From Mongoliitalea lutea (GTDB lineage Bacteria > Bacteroidota > Bacteroidia > Cytophagales > Cyclobacteriaceae): 64,000 bases of DNA. Of the stretch, positions 7,213-16,242 are shown piece by piece. The stretch lies in contig NZ_BMYF01000001.1 in NCBI RefSeq assembly GCF_014652135.1, positions 186,650 through 250,649 on the forward strand, read 5' to 3'. Numbering within the stretch: the stretch's first letter is position 1; each line of letters begins with the position of its first letter. Both the position numbers and the translations under genes were made by a program. The notes under the pieces are model-generated. The model did not search any database and had not been told where the DNA came from. It saw only the letters and a program-made list of their open reading frames with translations.

Positions 7213-9966
7213 ATGAAGTATTGGATTTCTTTTTTTCTTGTTCTTATCATTTTTCCAAAATCAGGATTTACACAATCTTTTTCTATCAAAGGAACAGTAA
7301 AAGATGAGCGCAAGAACGACGTAATGCCATTTGTAAATGTGTTACTTCTTTCAGCATCAGATTCCTCACAAGTAAGTGGAAGTGTAACGGATATAGATGG
7401 AACGTTTGAATTGTCCAATGAAAGGCGTGGAAGCTACATTTTAAGGATACAATTCATAGGCTATAAAGACTTAATTAAAGTAATTGAATTGACAGAACCC
7501 CTTAATTTAGGAAATTTATACATACGAGAGGAAGCACAAGATTTAAATGAAGTGGTCGTACAAGCCAGAAGATCAACGGGAACACAAAAAGGTGACACTA
7601 CTCAATTTAATGCCGACGCATTTAAGACAATGAAGGATGCTTCTGCCCAAGCTTTAATAGAAAAGTTACCAGGAATAAGTTCAGATGGTGGTGTTCTTCA
7701 AGCCCAAGGAGAAAATATTGCACAAATACTGATTGATGGAAAACCTTTTTTTGGAAACGATGTAACAGCTGCTTTACAAAATATCCCAGCTGAAATGATC
7801 CAAAGTATTGAGATTTTTGATCAACTTTCTGAAAAGGCCCAATTGAGTGGATTTGATGATGGAGAGAGACAAAAAACCATCAACATTATTACTAGACCTG
7901 ACCGAAAAAAAGGCCAATTCGGTAAAACTACAGCTGGTTATGGATCTGATGACCGCTACCTTGCTGGGGCATCAATCAATGTTTTTGATGAAGACACCCG
8001 ATTAACATTTACCGGTTTAAGTAACAATGTAAACATTCTGAATTATTCAGCAGATCCCAACGCTCAAACCAATGCAAGCCCTCAAGAAGGAGTTATTACC
8101 ACCAATTTATTTGGTGCAAATTACACAGACACTTGGGGAGAGAAAATAAAGGTCACTGGTAGTTATGTATTTACACGTACAGAAAATCTTGGGATTGAAA
8201 GCAGGATAAGAGAGTTTATTACATCTGATGATGAAAACCAATTTTATGCAGAAAATAGCCGTGATATTAGAATAAATAACAGACATCAGGCCAATCTAAG
8301 ATTTGAATATCAGATTGATGAAAAAAACCGCATTCTATATATTCCACGTTTCTCTGCTCGCTTTGAAAATGAGAAATCTGGCTTCGAAGGTGAAACTACT
8401 CAGGCAGGAAACCTGATCAACACCGTAGAAAATACACGATTAGGAGCATATGGTGATTTTGATTTATTTAATAGATTTTACTATAGTCACAAATTCAATA
8501 AGCCTGGCAGGACCTTTACTACTCGATTGAATTTTAGCACAAATTGGAACAACGATGAATCTAACCGAGAGGCTATAAATACATTTTTTAATGAAACTGG
8601 AGCGGATGAGGAAATCCTTAATCAGTTAACGACCAGAGAAAGAAGAGGTAATTCCTGGAATGTAAGGCTCTCCTATACTGAACCAGTAGGAGATCATGGA
8701 CAAATGGAGTTGGAATACTCACTAGGAAACAGAAATAATCGATCTGATCAATTACTCTTTAATATATTATCGGATACAGGGGTTTCAGAGCAGTTAATGC
8801 TGGATACAGCCCTTAGTAATTCATTTCAGAGTACCTTTCTAAGGAATCAATTAGAATGGGGATACCAATATAAAAAAGAAAAATTACGAATTCAGGTAGA
8901 GATTGAATACCAAAATGCAAAATTGGATAACGATCAGTTTTTTCCCAATGCAGAGGTTCTTAACCGTACGTTTTCTAACATATTACCAACTATTCGACTG
9001 GAATATCGATTTTCGAGTAGAACAAATCTTCAATTGGATTATGACACTTACACCAATGAACCAAATGTTGGGCAGCTTCAGGCTGCAATAAATAATAATA
9101 ATCCTCTTCAATTGCGGACAGGTAACCCTAATCTAGATCAGGCATTTACCAATCAATTTAGATTGAGGTTCAGAAGTAATAATCCAGAAAAAGATCAAAA
9201 CTGGAATCTTTTTGCACAAACTAGACTAACAGATAACTTCATTTCCAACAGCACGTTTATTGCCGACGGTCCGATAGATATTGGAGATGGAATACTATTA
9301 CAACAAGGAGCGCAACTAAATAGACCTGTGAATTTAGATGGCTTTATGGAATTCAGATCATGGTTTAGTTATGGATTACCTTTAGGTTTTATAAAGTCAA
9401 ATTTAAGTCTAAATACAGGATTGGGAATTACCCAAAGACCCGGTCAAGTTAATGAAGAAATAGGTTTTAACAATTCTAACCGCTACTCTGCTGGATTCAA
9501 TATTAGCAGCAATATAAGTGAAACTATAGATTTTAATATTTGGTCCAGGTCATCATACAATCAAGTGAACAATTCACTTAACCCCAGACTTAGCAACAAT
9601 TTTTTCCAACAGCGTTTTAGAGTTAATCTCAATTGGATTATTTGGAAAGGAATCATATACAGAATGGATGTCAATCATCAAATAAATAATGGCTTAGCAG
9701 ATGGCTTCGACGCGACCTTTACTTTAGTAAATATGAGTTTGGGCAAGAAGCTCTTCAAAAATGAGCGAGGTGAAATCAGTGTAATGGTTTACGATTTACT
9801 TGGACAAAATGCAAACGTCAGACGGAGAATTACTGAAACGTATATTGAAGACTTTCAATCAAATGTTCTTCAACGCTACGCAATGATAACTTTTACATAT
9901 AACTTACGAAGGTTTAGTAAAAACATTGGAGATAGAGAAATAGAGGATATGTTTTCTGGAAATTGA
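7213..9966 (+). CDS. Outer membrane beta-barrel protein with carboxypeptidase-like and TonB-plug domains
   Basis: A 917-residue exported protein with a signal peptide ending near SGFTQ. A carboxypeptidase-like regulatory domain follows (about 23-105: IKGTVKDERKNDVMPFVNV, SGSVTDIDGTFEL). Next is a TonB plug-like domain (about 115-225: LIEKLPGISSDGGVLQAQG, IAQILIDGKPFFGND), and then a long barrel rich in alternating aromatic strands. The plug ends in DGERQKTINIITRPDRKKG, typical of the barrel family related to TonB receptors that appears in Bacteroidota outside SusC/SusD loci. No SusD partner is adjacent, and the ligand is unknown. The histidine kinase gene follows about 80 bases later on the same strand, so the two may share a transcript. 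Confidence 0.88.
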   Translation: MKYWISFFLVLIIFPKSGFTQSFSIKGTVKDERKNDVMPFVNVLLLSASDSSQVSGSVTDIDGTFELSNERRGSYILRIQFIGYKDLIKVIELTEPLNLGNLYIREEAQDLNEVVVQARRSTGTQKGDTTQFNADAFKTMKDASAQALIEKLPGISSDGGVLQAQGENIAQILIDGKPFFGNDVTAALQNIPAEMIQSIEIFDQLSEKAQLSGFDDGERQKTINIITRPDRKKGQFGKTTAGYGSDDRYLAGASINVFDEDTRLTFTGLSNNVNILNYSADPNAQTNASPQEGVITTNLFGANYTDTWGEKIKVTGSYVFTRTENLGIESRIREFITSDDENQFYAENSRDIRINNRHQANLRFEYQIDEKNRILYIPRFSARFENEKSGFEGETTQAGNLINTVENTRLGAYGDFDLFNRFYYSHKFNKPGRTFTTRLNFSTNWNNDESNREAINTFFNETGADEEILNQLTTRERRGNSWNVRLSYTEPVGDHGQMELEYSLGNRNNRSDQLLFNILSDTGVSEQLMLDTALSNSFQSTFLRNQLEWGYQYKKEKLRIQVEIEYQNAKLDNDQFFPNAEVLNRTFSNILPTIRLEYRFSSRTNLQLDYDTYTNEPNVGQLQAAINNNNPLQLRTGNPNLDQAFTNQFRLRFRSNNPEKDQNWNLFAQTRLTDNFISNSTFIADGPIDIGDGILLQQGAQLNRPVNLDGFMEFRSWFSYGLPLGFIKSNLSLNTGLGITQRPGQVNEEIGFNNSNRYSAGFNISSNISETIDFNIWSRSSYNQVNNSLNPRLSNNFFQQRFRVNLNWIIWKGIIYRMDVNHQINNGLADGFDATFTLVNMSLGKKLFKNERGEISVMVYDLLGQNANVRRRITETYIEDFQSNVLQRYAMITFTYNLRRFSKNIGDREIEDMFSGN

Positions 9967-10045
9967 TTTAACGTATTAATTTTTTTTTAAATGATAGAAA
10001 ATCATTTGGGTTATTTTCCATTTTATCTATTTTTGATTTGTCAAG

Positions 10046-11965
10046 ATGTCATCAATGAAATATTCAGAAGTTAAATCCTTCAATTTCTCTCCACTAATTG
10101 CGGCAGCTATACTGTTTTTTTTATTTTCTCCTTCAAATGCCCAAGATTCATCTAAACTTGTTGATAGCCTTTACAAAAACCTACAGCAGACGGTAGAATC
10201 AAAAGTAAGACTACAACTATTGGCTGGTCTTGTCCGAGAAATTCATTATTCTGATTCAGCCCAACCTTACTACTTGGAAGCCATTTCCTTAGCAAGAGAA
10301 CTAAATAATTCCAGACTCCTAGCAGAGAATCTGAATAGGTTGGGAGTATATTACAGAAATAAAAATCTACAAGACGAATCACTTTTATACTATGAAGAAG
10401 CACTAGCCGTAAGTAAGCAAGCAGATGACTATGTCCAAATAGGCCATTCATTGAATAATATCGGTCAAATTTATTATTTGCAAGGCCTGTTTGATGAGGC
10501 CCTTAATTATTACACAGATGCAGAATACTATTTTCAAACATCAGGGGATTTATATGGACTAGCCTACAATTTAACTGGCAAAAGTCTTGTTTTAGGTGCA
10601 TTGGGACAATATCTAAATGCTTTGGAAGCTATCAATACAGCTATTTCGATTAGAAGTACCAATGGAAATTCAAGACAATTGATAGTTTCTAAATTCAATA
10701 AAGCACAACTGCTCATAGATATGGGCGATTTGGATGCCGCAAAAAAAGATGTTTTAGCGTTATACGAATACGGTCTAGAGTATGACTATTTCCGTGCTTT
10801 ACAGGCTTTAGAACAATTAGTAGTGATAGAACAAAAAAACCGAAATTTCACCAATCTGAAAAAATATGTAGATGAAGCTTTAATCCTTCATAACCAACGT
10901 CCAAATAGTGAATCAATTATTGCAATTCTAACAGCAGCAATTGAGGTGGCAACTTTAGAAAAAAATGATAATTGGTTATCCGAATTAGAAGAGTTATTAG
11001 CTGAAGAGAAAAAAGAATATAATACTCAAAAAGTTCGTGATTACCTCGCTAAACTTACAATTCAGCGACAAAAAAGAGAAATAGAGCAGCTTAATAGAGA
11101 AAATGAATTAAAACTAAAAGCTGAAAAATTCAGGAATTACATTTTCATACTACTTTTTGTTATGAAAATAATCTTGTTGTCTTTGGTAATCCTATATAGG
11201 AGATACTTAAACCACCAAAGAAAACTAAATCAAGATCTTAAAGTACAAAAAATTAAGATAGAAGCTCAAGCCAAAGAACTAGTTCAAATCAATCAAGTTA
11301 AAGATAAAATATTAAGTATTTTATCCCATGACTTGAGAGGTCCTTTACAATCTCTACAAGGCATGTTGGATCTAATAAATTTAAAATATCTGACTCAAGA
11401 AGAGTTTCAAACATATATACCTCAAATTTCAGTTGACTTAGGCAACAACGTGCTCTTGCTTGAAAATCTCTTACTGTGGTCAAAAAACCAAATGCAAGGA
11501 ATGCAAATCAATAAATCCAAATTCGATCTTTCGGAAATGATTTGCAAAAATTTTCAGCTTATTCAGGCCTCCTCCAATTATAAACAGCAGGATTTAAAGA
11601 ATAAAGTCCCTGAAGGGACAGAAATTTACGCTGATAAAAATATGATTGAAATTGTTCTTAGGAACCTTTTAAATAATGCATTAAAATTCACTAATAATGG
11701 AGAACAAATTTTAGTTAATTCAAGAGACCATTCAGATAATTACTGGATTTGTGTTGAAGACAAAGGAGTTGGTATGAATCAAATCGTAAAAAATAAATTG
11801 TTTAAAAATGATTTTTATACCACTCTTGGTACTAATAATGAAGGCGGTACTGGATTAGGTTTGATTATTTCAAAAGATTTAATTGAACATAACAAGGGAA
11901 CCCTTTGGGTGGAGAGTGAAGAGGGTATTGGTTCAAAGTTTATCTTTACTGTACCAAAACATTAA
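10046..11965 (+). CDS. TPR-containing membrane sensor histidine kinase
   Basis: A 639-residue kinase. It has an N-terminal signal or anchor segment (LIAAAILFFLFSPSNAQ) and periplasmic TPR repeats (about 55-300; for example LNRLGVYYRNKNLQDESLLY and SLNNIGQIYYLQGLFDEALN). A coiled coil (about 325-360) leads to one membrane span (about 366-388). The dimerisation domain has the phospho-accepting His428 in ILSHDLRGPLQ, and the ATPase domain carries the N-box LLNNALKFTNNG, the G1 box DKGVGM and the G2 box GGTGLGL. The protein has no receiver or DNA-binding domain and no response regulator is adjacent, so its partner is elsewhere. The last four bases overlap the convergent trkH-like gene. Confidence 0.9.
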   Translation: MSSMKYSEVKSFNFSPLIAAAILFFLFSPSNAQDSSKLVDSLYKNLQQTVESKVRLQLLAGLVREIHYSDSAQPYYLEAISLARELNNSRLLAENLNRLGVYYRNKNLQDESLLYYEEALAVSKQADDYVQIGHSLNNIGQIYYLQGLFDEALNYYTDAEYYFQTSGDLYGLAYNLTGKSLVLGALGQYLNALEAINTAISIRSTNGNSRQLIVSKFNKAQLLIDMGDLDAAKKDVLALYEYGLEYDYFRALQALEQLVVIEQKNRNFTNLKKYVDEALILHNQRPNSESIIAILTAAIEVATLEKNDNWLSELEELLAEEKKEYNTQKVRDYLAKLTIQRQKREIEQLNRENELKLKAEKFRNYIFILLFVMKIILLSLVILYRRYLNHQRKLNQDLKVQKIKIEAQAKELVQINQVKDKILSILSHDLRGPLQSLQGMLDLINLKYLTQEEFQTYIPQISVDLGNNVLLLENLLLWSKNQMQGMQINKSKFDLSEMICKNFQLIQASSNYKQQDLKNKVPEGTEIYADKNMIEIVLRNLLNNALKFTNNGEQILVNSRDHSDNYWICVEDKGVGMNQIVKNKLFKNDFYTTLGTNNEGGTGLGLIISKDLIEHNKGTLWVESEEGIGSKFIFTVPKH

Positions 11966-13413
11966 TTAGCCCTCCAAAAATACGGGGTAAAAAGAACTAG
12001 CACTGTAAAGAGTTCTAATCTTCCCAAAAGCATCAAAAAAGAAAGAAATATTTTTGCCAAAGGATCGAAAAACGCAAAATTATCCGTTGGTCCGACCATA
12101 CCAATAGCAGGCCCTACATTGCCCAAGCAAGTAGCAACCGCACCAAATGAAGTAATCAAATCGTAACCCATAATTGAAATAATAATAGAACCAAAGACAA
12201 ATATCATCAGGTAGATTAATAGAAAAGTCATAATATGTGTAATGATTTTACCTGTAACACGATCACCATTTATTTTTAAAGGAATTACTGCCCGTGGATG
12301 TACAATCCTTTTAAACTCCAGATAAGAGTTTTTGAAAAAAGTTAGATGTCTTACAAATTTAATCCCACCTGAAGTAGAACCTGCGGACGCTCCCAAAAAC
12401 AACATCATAAAAAACACTAAAGTAACTCCAGGATGATATAATGTGTAATCATCAGTGATGTAACCCGTTGTAGTAATTAAAGAAACTACCTGAAAAAGAG
12501 AATTTCGGAAAGATTGTTCTACAGAGTGATTTCCATATACAAAAATAGGAACAGACAATAATACAGCTAAAATAATCAGTGTGAAAAGATATGCCCTAAA
12601 TTCATCTGATTTCCAAACACGGTCCCATTTACCTTGGAGCCCAAAATAGGTGATTGTAAAGTTTGTTCCAGCAAGAAACATAAAAACAATAGCTGTGTAC
12701 TGAATTAATTCGCTATCATAAAAGGCCATGGAGTCATTTTTAGTTGAAAACCCTCCTGTAGCCATGGTCGTTAAGCCATGGTTGACTGCATCAAAAAATG
12801 TCATTCCTTCTAAAAAATATAACACAATTACAGTGATAGTAAGGCCTACATAAATCAACCAAAGCCTTTTTGCAGTCTCTCGGATTCTAGGATGCAGCTT
12901 GTCTGATGTTGGCCCAGGAGACTCTGCCACAAATAATTCAATACCCCCGATCCCTAACAAAGGAAAAATAGCAACTGTCAGTACAATGATACCTAAACCG
13001 CCAATCCATTGCGTCATGGACCTCCAAAATAAAATACCCTGAGGCATAATTTCAATATCAACCATAGTTGTTGCCCCTGTTGTAGTAAGTCCAGATATTG
13101 TCTCAAACACGGCATCTGAAATACTCATTGGGTTGTCCATAAGTACATATGGAAGCATCCCAAAAATGGACATAAATAACCAACTTAAGGATACTATTAA
13201 ATATCCTTCCCGCTTACGAATATTTTGATCTTGTTTTGAAAATGAAAAAAAAAGTAAACCTCCTATGGTCAAAGATGCCAAAGCTGCCGAAATTAGGGCC
13301 CTTTGATCTCCTGAGTTAAAATAAAAAGAAAAGGCTATTCCAGGTAACATCAATACTGTTAACAGCATTAGTAGACCACCCATGATTTTAGCGATTTCTT
13401 TATAATGTATCAT
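11962..13413 (-). CDS. trkH: TrkH-family potassium uptake channel subunit
   Basis: A 483-residue inner membrane protein forming the K+ permeation path of the Trk system. The four pore-loop repeats with their filter glycines are visible: GLTTTGATTM, GLTTMATGGFSTKN, SLITTTGYITDDY and FGAVATCLGNVGPAIG. The length agrees with TrkH. It begins one base after the trkA stop codon on the same strand, so the channel and its regulatory subunit are made together. It overlaps the convergent histidine kinase gene by four bases. Confidence 0.95.
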   Translation of the reverse strand: MIHYKEIAKIMGGLLMLLTVLMLPGIAFSFYFNSGDQRALISAALASLTIGGLLFFSFSKQDQNIRKREGYLIVSLSWLFMSIFGMLPYVLMDNPMSISDAVFETISGLTTTGATTMVDIEIMPQGILFWRSMTQWIGGLGIIVLTVAIFPLLGIGGIELFVAESPGPTSDKLHPRIRETAKRLWLIYVGLTITVIVLYFLEGMTFFDAVNHGLTTMATGGFSTKNDSMAFYDSELIQYTAIVFMFLAGTNFTITYFGLQGKWDRVWKSDEFRAYLFTLIILAVLLSVPIFVYGNHSVEQSFRNSLFQVVSLITTTGYITDDYTLYHPGVTLVFFMMLFLGASAGSTSGGIKFVRHLTFFKNSYLEFKRIVHPRAVIPLKINGDRVTGKIITHIMTFLLIYLMIFVFGSIIISIMGYDLITSFGAVATCLGNVGPAIGMVGPTDNFAFFDPLAKIFLSFLMLLGRLELFTVLVLFTPYFWRAN

Positions 13414-13414
13414 T

Positions 13415-14761
13415 CTAATTAAATAATTTTTCCAAGGAATATTTTGCTTCAGGCAAAGTTAAAATAATCACTTTATCATGAATCATGAGCTGGAAATCAC
13501 CATTTGGAATAAATACTGCCTCTCCCCTAATAACTCCAGCAACAATAGCCGCCTCAGGAAAATGCAAATCCTTCAAGGCATGTTTGGTCACTCGGTTCCC
13601 CTTAGTTATCTCATATTGGATAATTTCAGCATCCACACCATAAATACCGGTCAATGCTTCCACCTTACCCTTTCTTAAGTATCGGGTAATTTCATTAGCA
13701 GCTACAATTTTTTTATTAATCAAAGAGTCTACACCAATACTATGAGAAATATGAATGTACTCACGAGTATCCACATGAGCTATTGTTTTATAAACACCAT
13801 GATTCTTTGCAGAGAGAGAAGTAATGATATTAGTTTCAGAGGACTCTGTTAATGAGATGAATGCTTCCATCTCTTCTAATCCCTCCTCTATCAATAATTC
13901 AATATTTTTATAATCTCCATGAATGACAAGTGTGTCATTTAATCGTTCAGCAAGCCACTTACATCGCTCCTTATCTTTGTGAACTAATGTAACACGATAA
14001 TCTTTTTCCAATTTCAATGCAGTGGTATACGCCATATCTTCGCCTCCGATAATCATGACATTCTTTATACCTACTTTTCGCTGTCCTACTAACTCAATAA
14101 TAGATGATACCGCTTTTTTATTGGAAATAAAAAATACGTGATCATTATTTCGGATGAGTGTATTGCCCCTAGGGATAATTGTCAACTGATCACGGACAAT
14201 TGCAATAATTTTGATGTCCTCAAATAGAGGATTATTTTTCATGTCTGAAATCTTTTTATTGACCAAAGTACAGGATTGGTCTAAGGGAATTCCAACAACA
14301 TTGAGCTTTCCTCCTTCAAATTCAAAAACATCTGTAAATGTTGAATTTTGCATCATCCTTGATATCTCACCACTACAAAGAACAGTTGGAGAAATTAAAT
14401 TATCGATACCAAGGTTCTTAAAATATTGCTCGTGATCTACTTGAAGGTATTCATGATTTCGTACTCGTGCAATCACACGTTTGGCACCTAGTTGCTTTGC
14501 TAACGTGGCCGCAATGATATTAGTCTTTTCAGAAGTAGTCACTGCCATAAACATGCTTGCAGTCCGAACATTGGCATTCTTTAAAATTTCCAATGATGTA
14601 GCATCTCCTAAAACAGATAAAACATCCAAATGGGCAGATGCATTGTCTAACACATCCTTATCTTGATCGATCAGCGTGATATCTTTGTTTTCAAAACTTA
14701 ACTGTTCAGCTAAGTGATAACCCATGTCACCAGCTCCAGCTATGACAATATTCATTCCCAT
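13415..14761 (-). CDS. trkA: Trk system potassium uptake regulatory protein TrkA
   Basis: A 448-residue cytoplasmic peripheral protein with two consecutive RCK units. The first has the nucleotide-binding glycine motif IAGAGDMGYHLAEQL and the acidic LIDQDKD. The second starts near residue 230 with MIIGGEDMAYTTALKLE. Each unit is followed by an RCK-C domain (for example NKKISDMKNNPLFED and KHALKDLHFPEAA). TrkA binds NAD(H) or ATP and gates TrkH. The gene lies immediately upstream of trkH with a one-base gap. The start MGMNIVIAG could also be the second Met. Confidence 0.95.
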   Translation of the reverse strand: MGMNIVIAGAGDMGYHLAEQLSFENKDITLIDQDKDVLDNASAHLDVLSVLGDATSLEILKNANVRTASMFMAVTTSEKTNIIAATLAKQLGAKRVIARVRNHEYLQVDHEQYFKNLGIDNLISPTVLCSGEISRMMQNSTFTDVFEFEGGKLNVVGIPLDQSCTLVNKKISDMKNNPLFEDIKIIAIVRDQLTIIPRGNTLIRNNDHVFFISNKKAVSSIIELVGQRKVGIKNVMIIGGEDMAYTTALKLEKDYRVTLVHKDKERCKWLAERLNDTLVIHGDYKNIELLIEEGLEEMEAFISLTESSETNIITSLSAKNHGVYKTIAHVDTREYIHISHSIGVDSLINKKIVAANEITRYLRKGKVEALTGIYGVDAEIIQYEITKGNRVTKHALKDLHFPEAAIVAGVIRGEAVFIPNGDFQLMIHDKVIILTLPEAKYSLEKLFN

Positions 14762-14868
14762 AAGTAACGATTCCTATTAATCAATTAAATAAAAAAGATA
14801 TTGATTGATAAGCGAAAGGTAGGGAGTTTTTAATGAATCTCCCAAAAAAGTAAATAGGTACACAACAT

Positions 14869-15573
14869 CTATTTACAATAATTGGATAAATATTTGTCTG
14901 CCTCTTTTCTTCCTAAACTTGAAGCTAAAGTCCAATCTGCACACGCTTTATTACCTTGATTGGTTTTATAATAACAAAAACCACGATTGGTTAACACATC
15001 TGGATTTTTGGGATTAAGTTTTAAAGCATAATCATAGTCAGGGATTGCTTTTGCATGTTGATTAGCTTTTAAATATGAATTACCACGATTGAAATAATAC
15101 GCCCAAACTAAAGGAAAATCCTCACCATTTATTTTACTGTAGGCTATGGCGTCAGAATAAGCTTGGATTGCCTCTTGTAATCTACCATTCTTTTGTAATA
15201 TGTTCCCTAAATAATAGGCTAATTCATCATTCTCTTCAAAAATAGTTAGTGCTTTTTTAAGAATAGTGACTGTTTGATCTGTTTTATCAGGAAGCTGACT
15301 TCCAGCTTTATACAAGTTCATGTAACCAAAAATAAATGAAGGATCCGACTCAACAACTTTTTCCAAAATCCTATATGCAGATTCAATATTTCCTTTATTC
15401 ATCATGTCAATTGCGGTATTGGTGATAACAATTGAGTTATCCCTTTCCTCTGCATCAACTTCAAATATTTGTTGTCCAAAAACATTGAACGTTAACACAC
15501 TGCATAACAATACACAGTAAATAAGCCTTAGTGTCATAATCATTCTATTATTCTTTTTTGATCCAATTTGCAC
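14869..15573 (-). CDS. Exported tetratricopeptide repeat protein
   Basis: A 234-residue protein with four to five TPR units, recognisable in IDMMNKGNIESAYRILEKVV, LAYYLGNILQKNGRLQEAI, YYFNRGNSYLKANQHAKA and VLTNRGFCYYKTNQGNKAC. The N-terminus has a signal peptide (LRLIYCVLLCSVLTFNVFGQ), so the internal Met at residue 11 or 13 is a more natural start than the first Met, whose preceding residues are polar. The family is a general protein-binding scaffold and no specific partner can be named. It lies about 100 bases upstream of trkA on the same strand, but the gap argues against strict coupling. Confidence 0.8.
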   Translation of the reverse strand: MQIGSKKNNRMIMTLRLIYCVLLCSVLTFNVFGQQIFEVDAEERDNSIVITNTAIDMMNKGNIESAYRILEKVVESDPSFIFGYMNLYKAGSQLPDKTDQTVTILKKALTIFEENDELAYYLGNILQKNGRLQEAIQAYSDAIAYSKINGEDFPLVWAYYFNRGNSYLKANQHAKAIPDYDYALKLNPKNPDVLTNRGFCYYKTNQGNKACADWTLASSLGRKEADKYLSNYCK

Positions 15574-15910
15574 ATCTATTTCTCAATTTACTTATACGAA
15601 ATAAGCCTTTTAAACCAACGCCAATATTCAATGTAATGTAAGCTATCCATATTACAAAAATATAAAAAAGAGTTTAGTTTTGTATTCAAAGTTTTATAAG
15701 CTCGGTTCAAATAAACTAAATGCAGCATTACCATTAATAGATTACATCAATTGGGTTTAATCAATTTCATAAGTATTTTAAAAAATAAAGAACTCATAAT
15801 ATATCTTCAAATTAAATAATTTGGCTTTATCACTTGCAACTACAAATAGCATTTCAGATTTGTGAACATTAACTATTGGTCCGAAACAAATCTTTTTTTA
15901 AAAATAAAAC
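15574..15910. other. AT-rich intergenic stretch without a recognised gene
   Basis: About 340 bases, very AT-rich, between the TPR gene and the tRNA promoter. It should hold the promoter of the TPR gene on the minus strand, but no box is clear enough to mark. No convincing open reading frame or RNA fold was seen. Confidence 0.5.
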
Positions 15911-15940
15911 TTTGAAAACAAATTCGTTTTTATACCTTTG
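15911..15940 (+). promoter_or_regulatory. Bacteroidota-type promoter of tRNA-Pro
   Basis: TTTG at 15911-15914 and TACCTTTG at 15933-15940 are separated by 18 bases. This is an almost ideal TTTG/TAnnTTTG pair, and it ends 37 bases before the mature tRNA 5' end. It is the clearest promoter in the window. Confidence 0.8.
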
Positions 15941-15977
15941 CAACTCGTTAAACGATTCAAATGGAAAGTTTAACCCT

Positions 15978-16051
15978 CGGGGTGTAGCGTAGCCCGGTAT
16001 CGCGCCACATTTGGGATGTGGAGGTCGTAGGTTCGAATCCTGCCACCCCGA
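15978..16051 (+). tRNA. tRNA-Pro (anticodon TGG)
   Basis: A 74-base cloverleaf. The acceptor stem is CGGGGTG (15978-15984) with CACCCCG (16044-16050) and the discriminator base is A. The anticodon stem CCACA/TGTGG encloses the loop TTTGGGA, giving anticodon TGG (proline). The T-arm carries GGTTCGAATCC. CCA is not encoded. A perfect promoter lies upstream and a terminator directly downstream, so it is a single-gene transcription unit. Confidence 0.96.
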
Positions 16052-16052
16052 C

Positions 16053-16081
16053 AAAAAGCCAGTTTAGACTGGCTTTTTTTT
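16053..16081 (+). terminator. Intrinsic terminator of tRNA-Pro
   Basis: AGCCAGT (16057-16063), loop TTAG, ACTGGCT (16068-16074), followed by a run of T residues; A residues precede the stem. It begins only a few bases after the tRNA 3' end. Confidence 0.88.
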
Positions 16082-16183
16082 GCTTCATTAGTTTACTTTT
16101 ATAGAAATAACCCTACTAATCATCACACAAAGTTTCCATGGGTAACTCTTTGACAAAAAATGGTTTATGATTTTATATTAAAG

Positions 16184-16219
16184 AAAAAAAGGGATTAAGT
16201 GATTCCACTTCATCCCTTT
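16184..16219 (-). terminator. Intrinsic terminator of the 555-residue protein gene
   Basis: AAAGGGAT and AAGTG pair with CACTT and ATCCCTTT around an ATTC loop, with one internal mismatch. The A-tract on the plus strand becomes a T-tract on the minus strand. It lies 24 bases past the stop codon at 16243. Confidence 0.75.
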
Positions 16220-16242
16220 ATTTCGATGATTTTCACTTACAA

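Noticed and set aside
15869-16054. A 61-codon minus-strand reading frame with the text SGWQDSNLRPPHPKCG
   Set aside because: It is the antisense translation of the tRNA-Pro gene. This kind of frame is a common false gene over tRNA genes.
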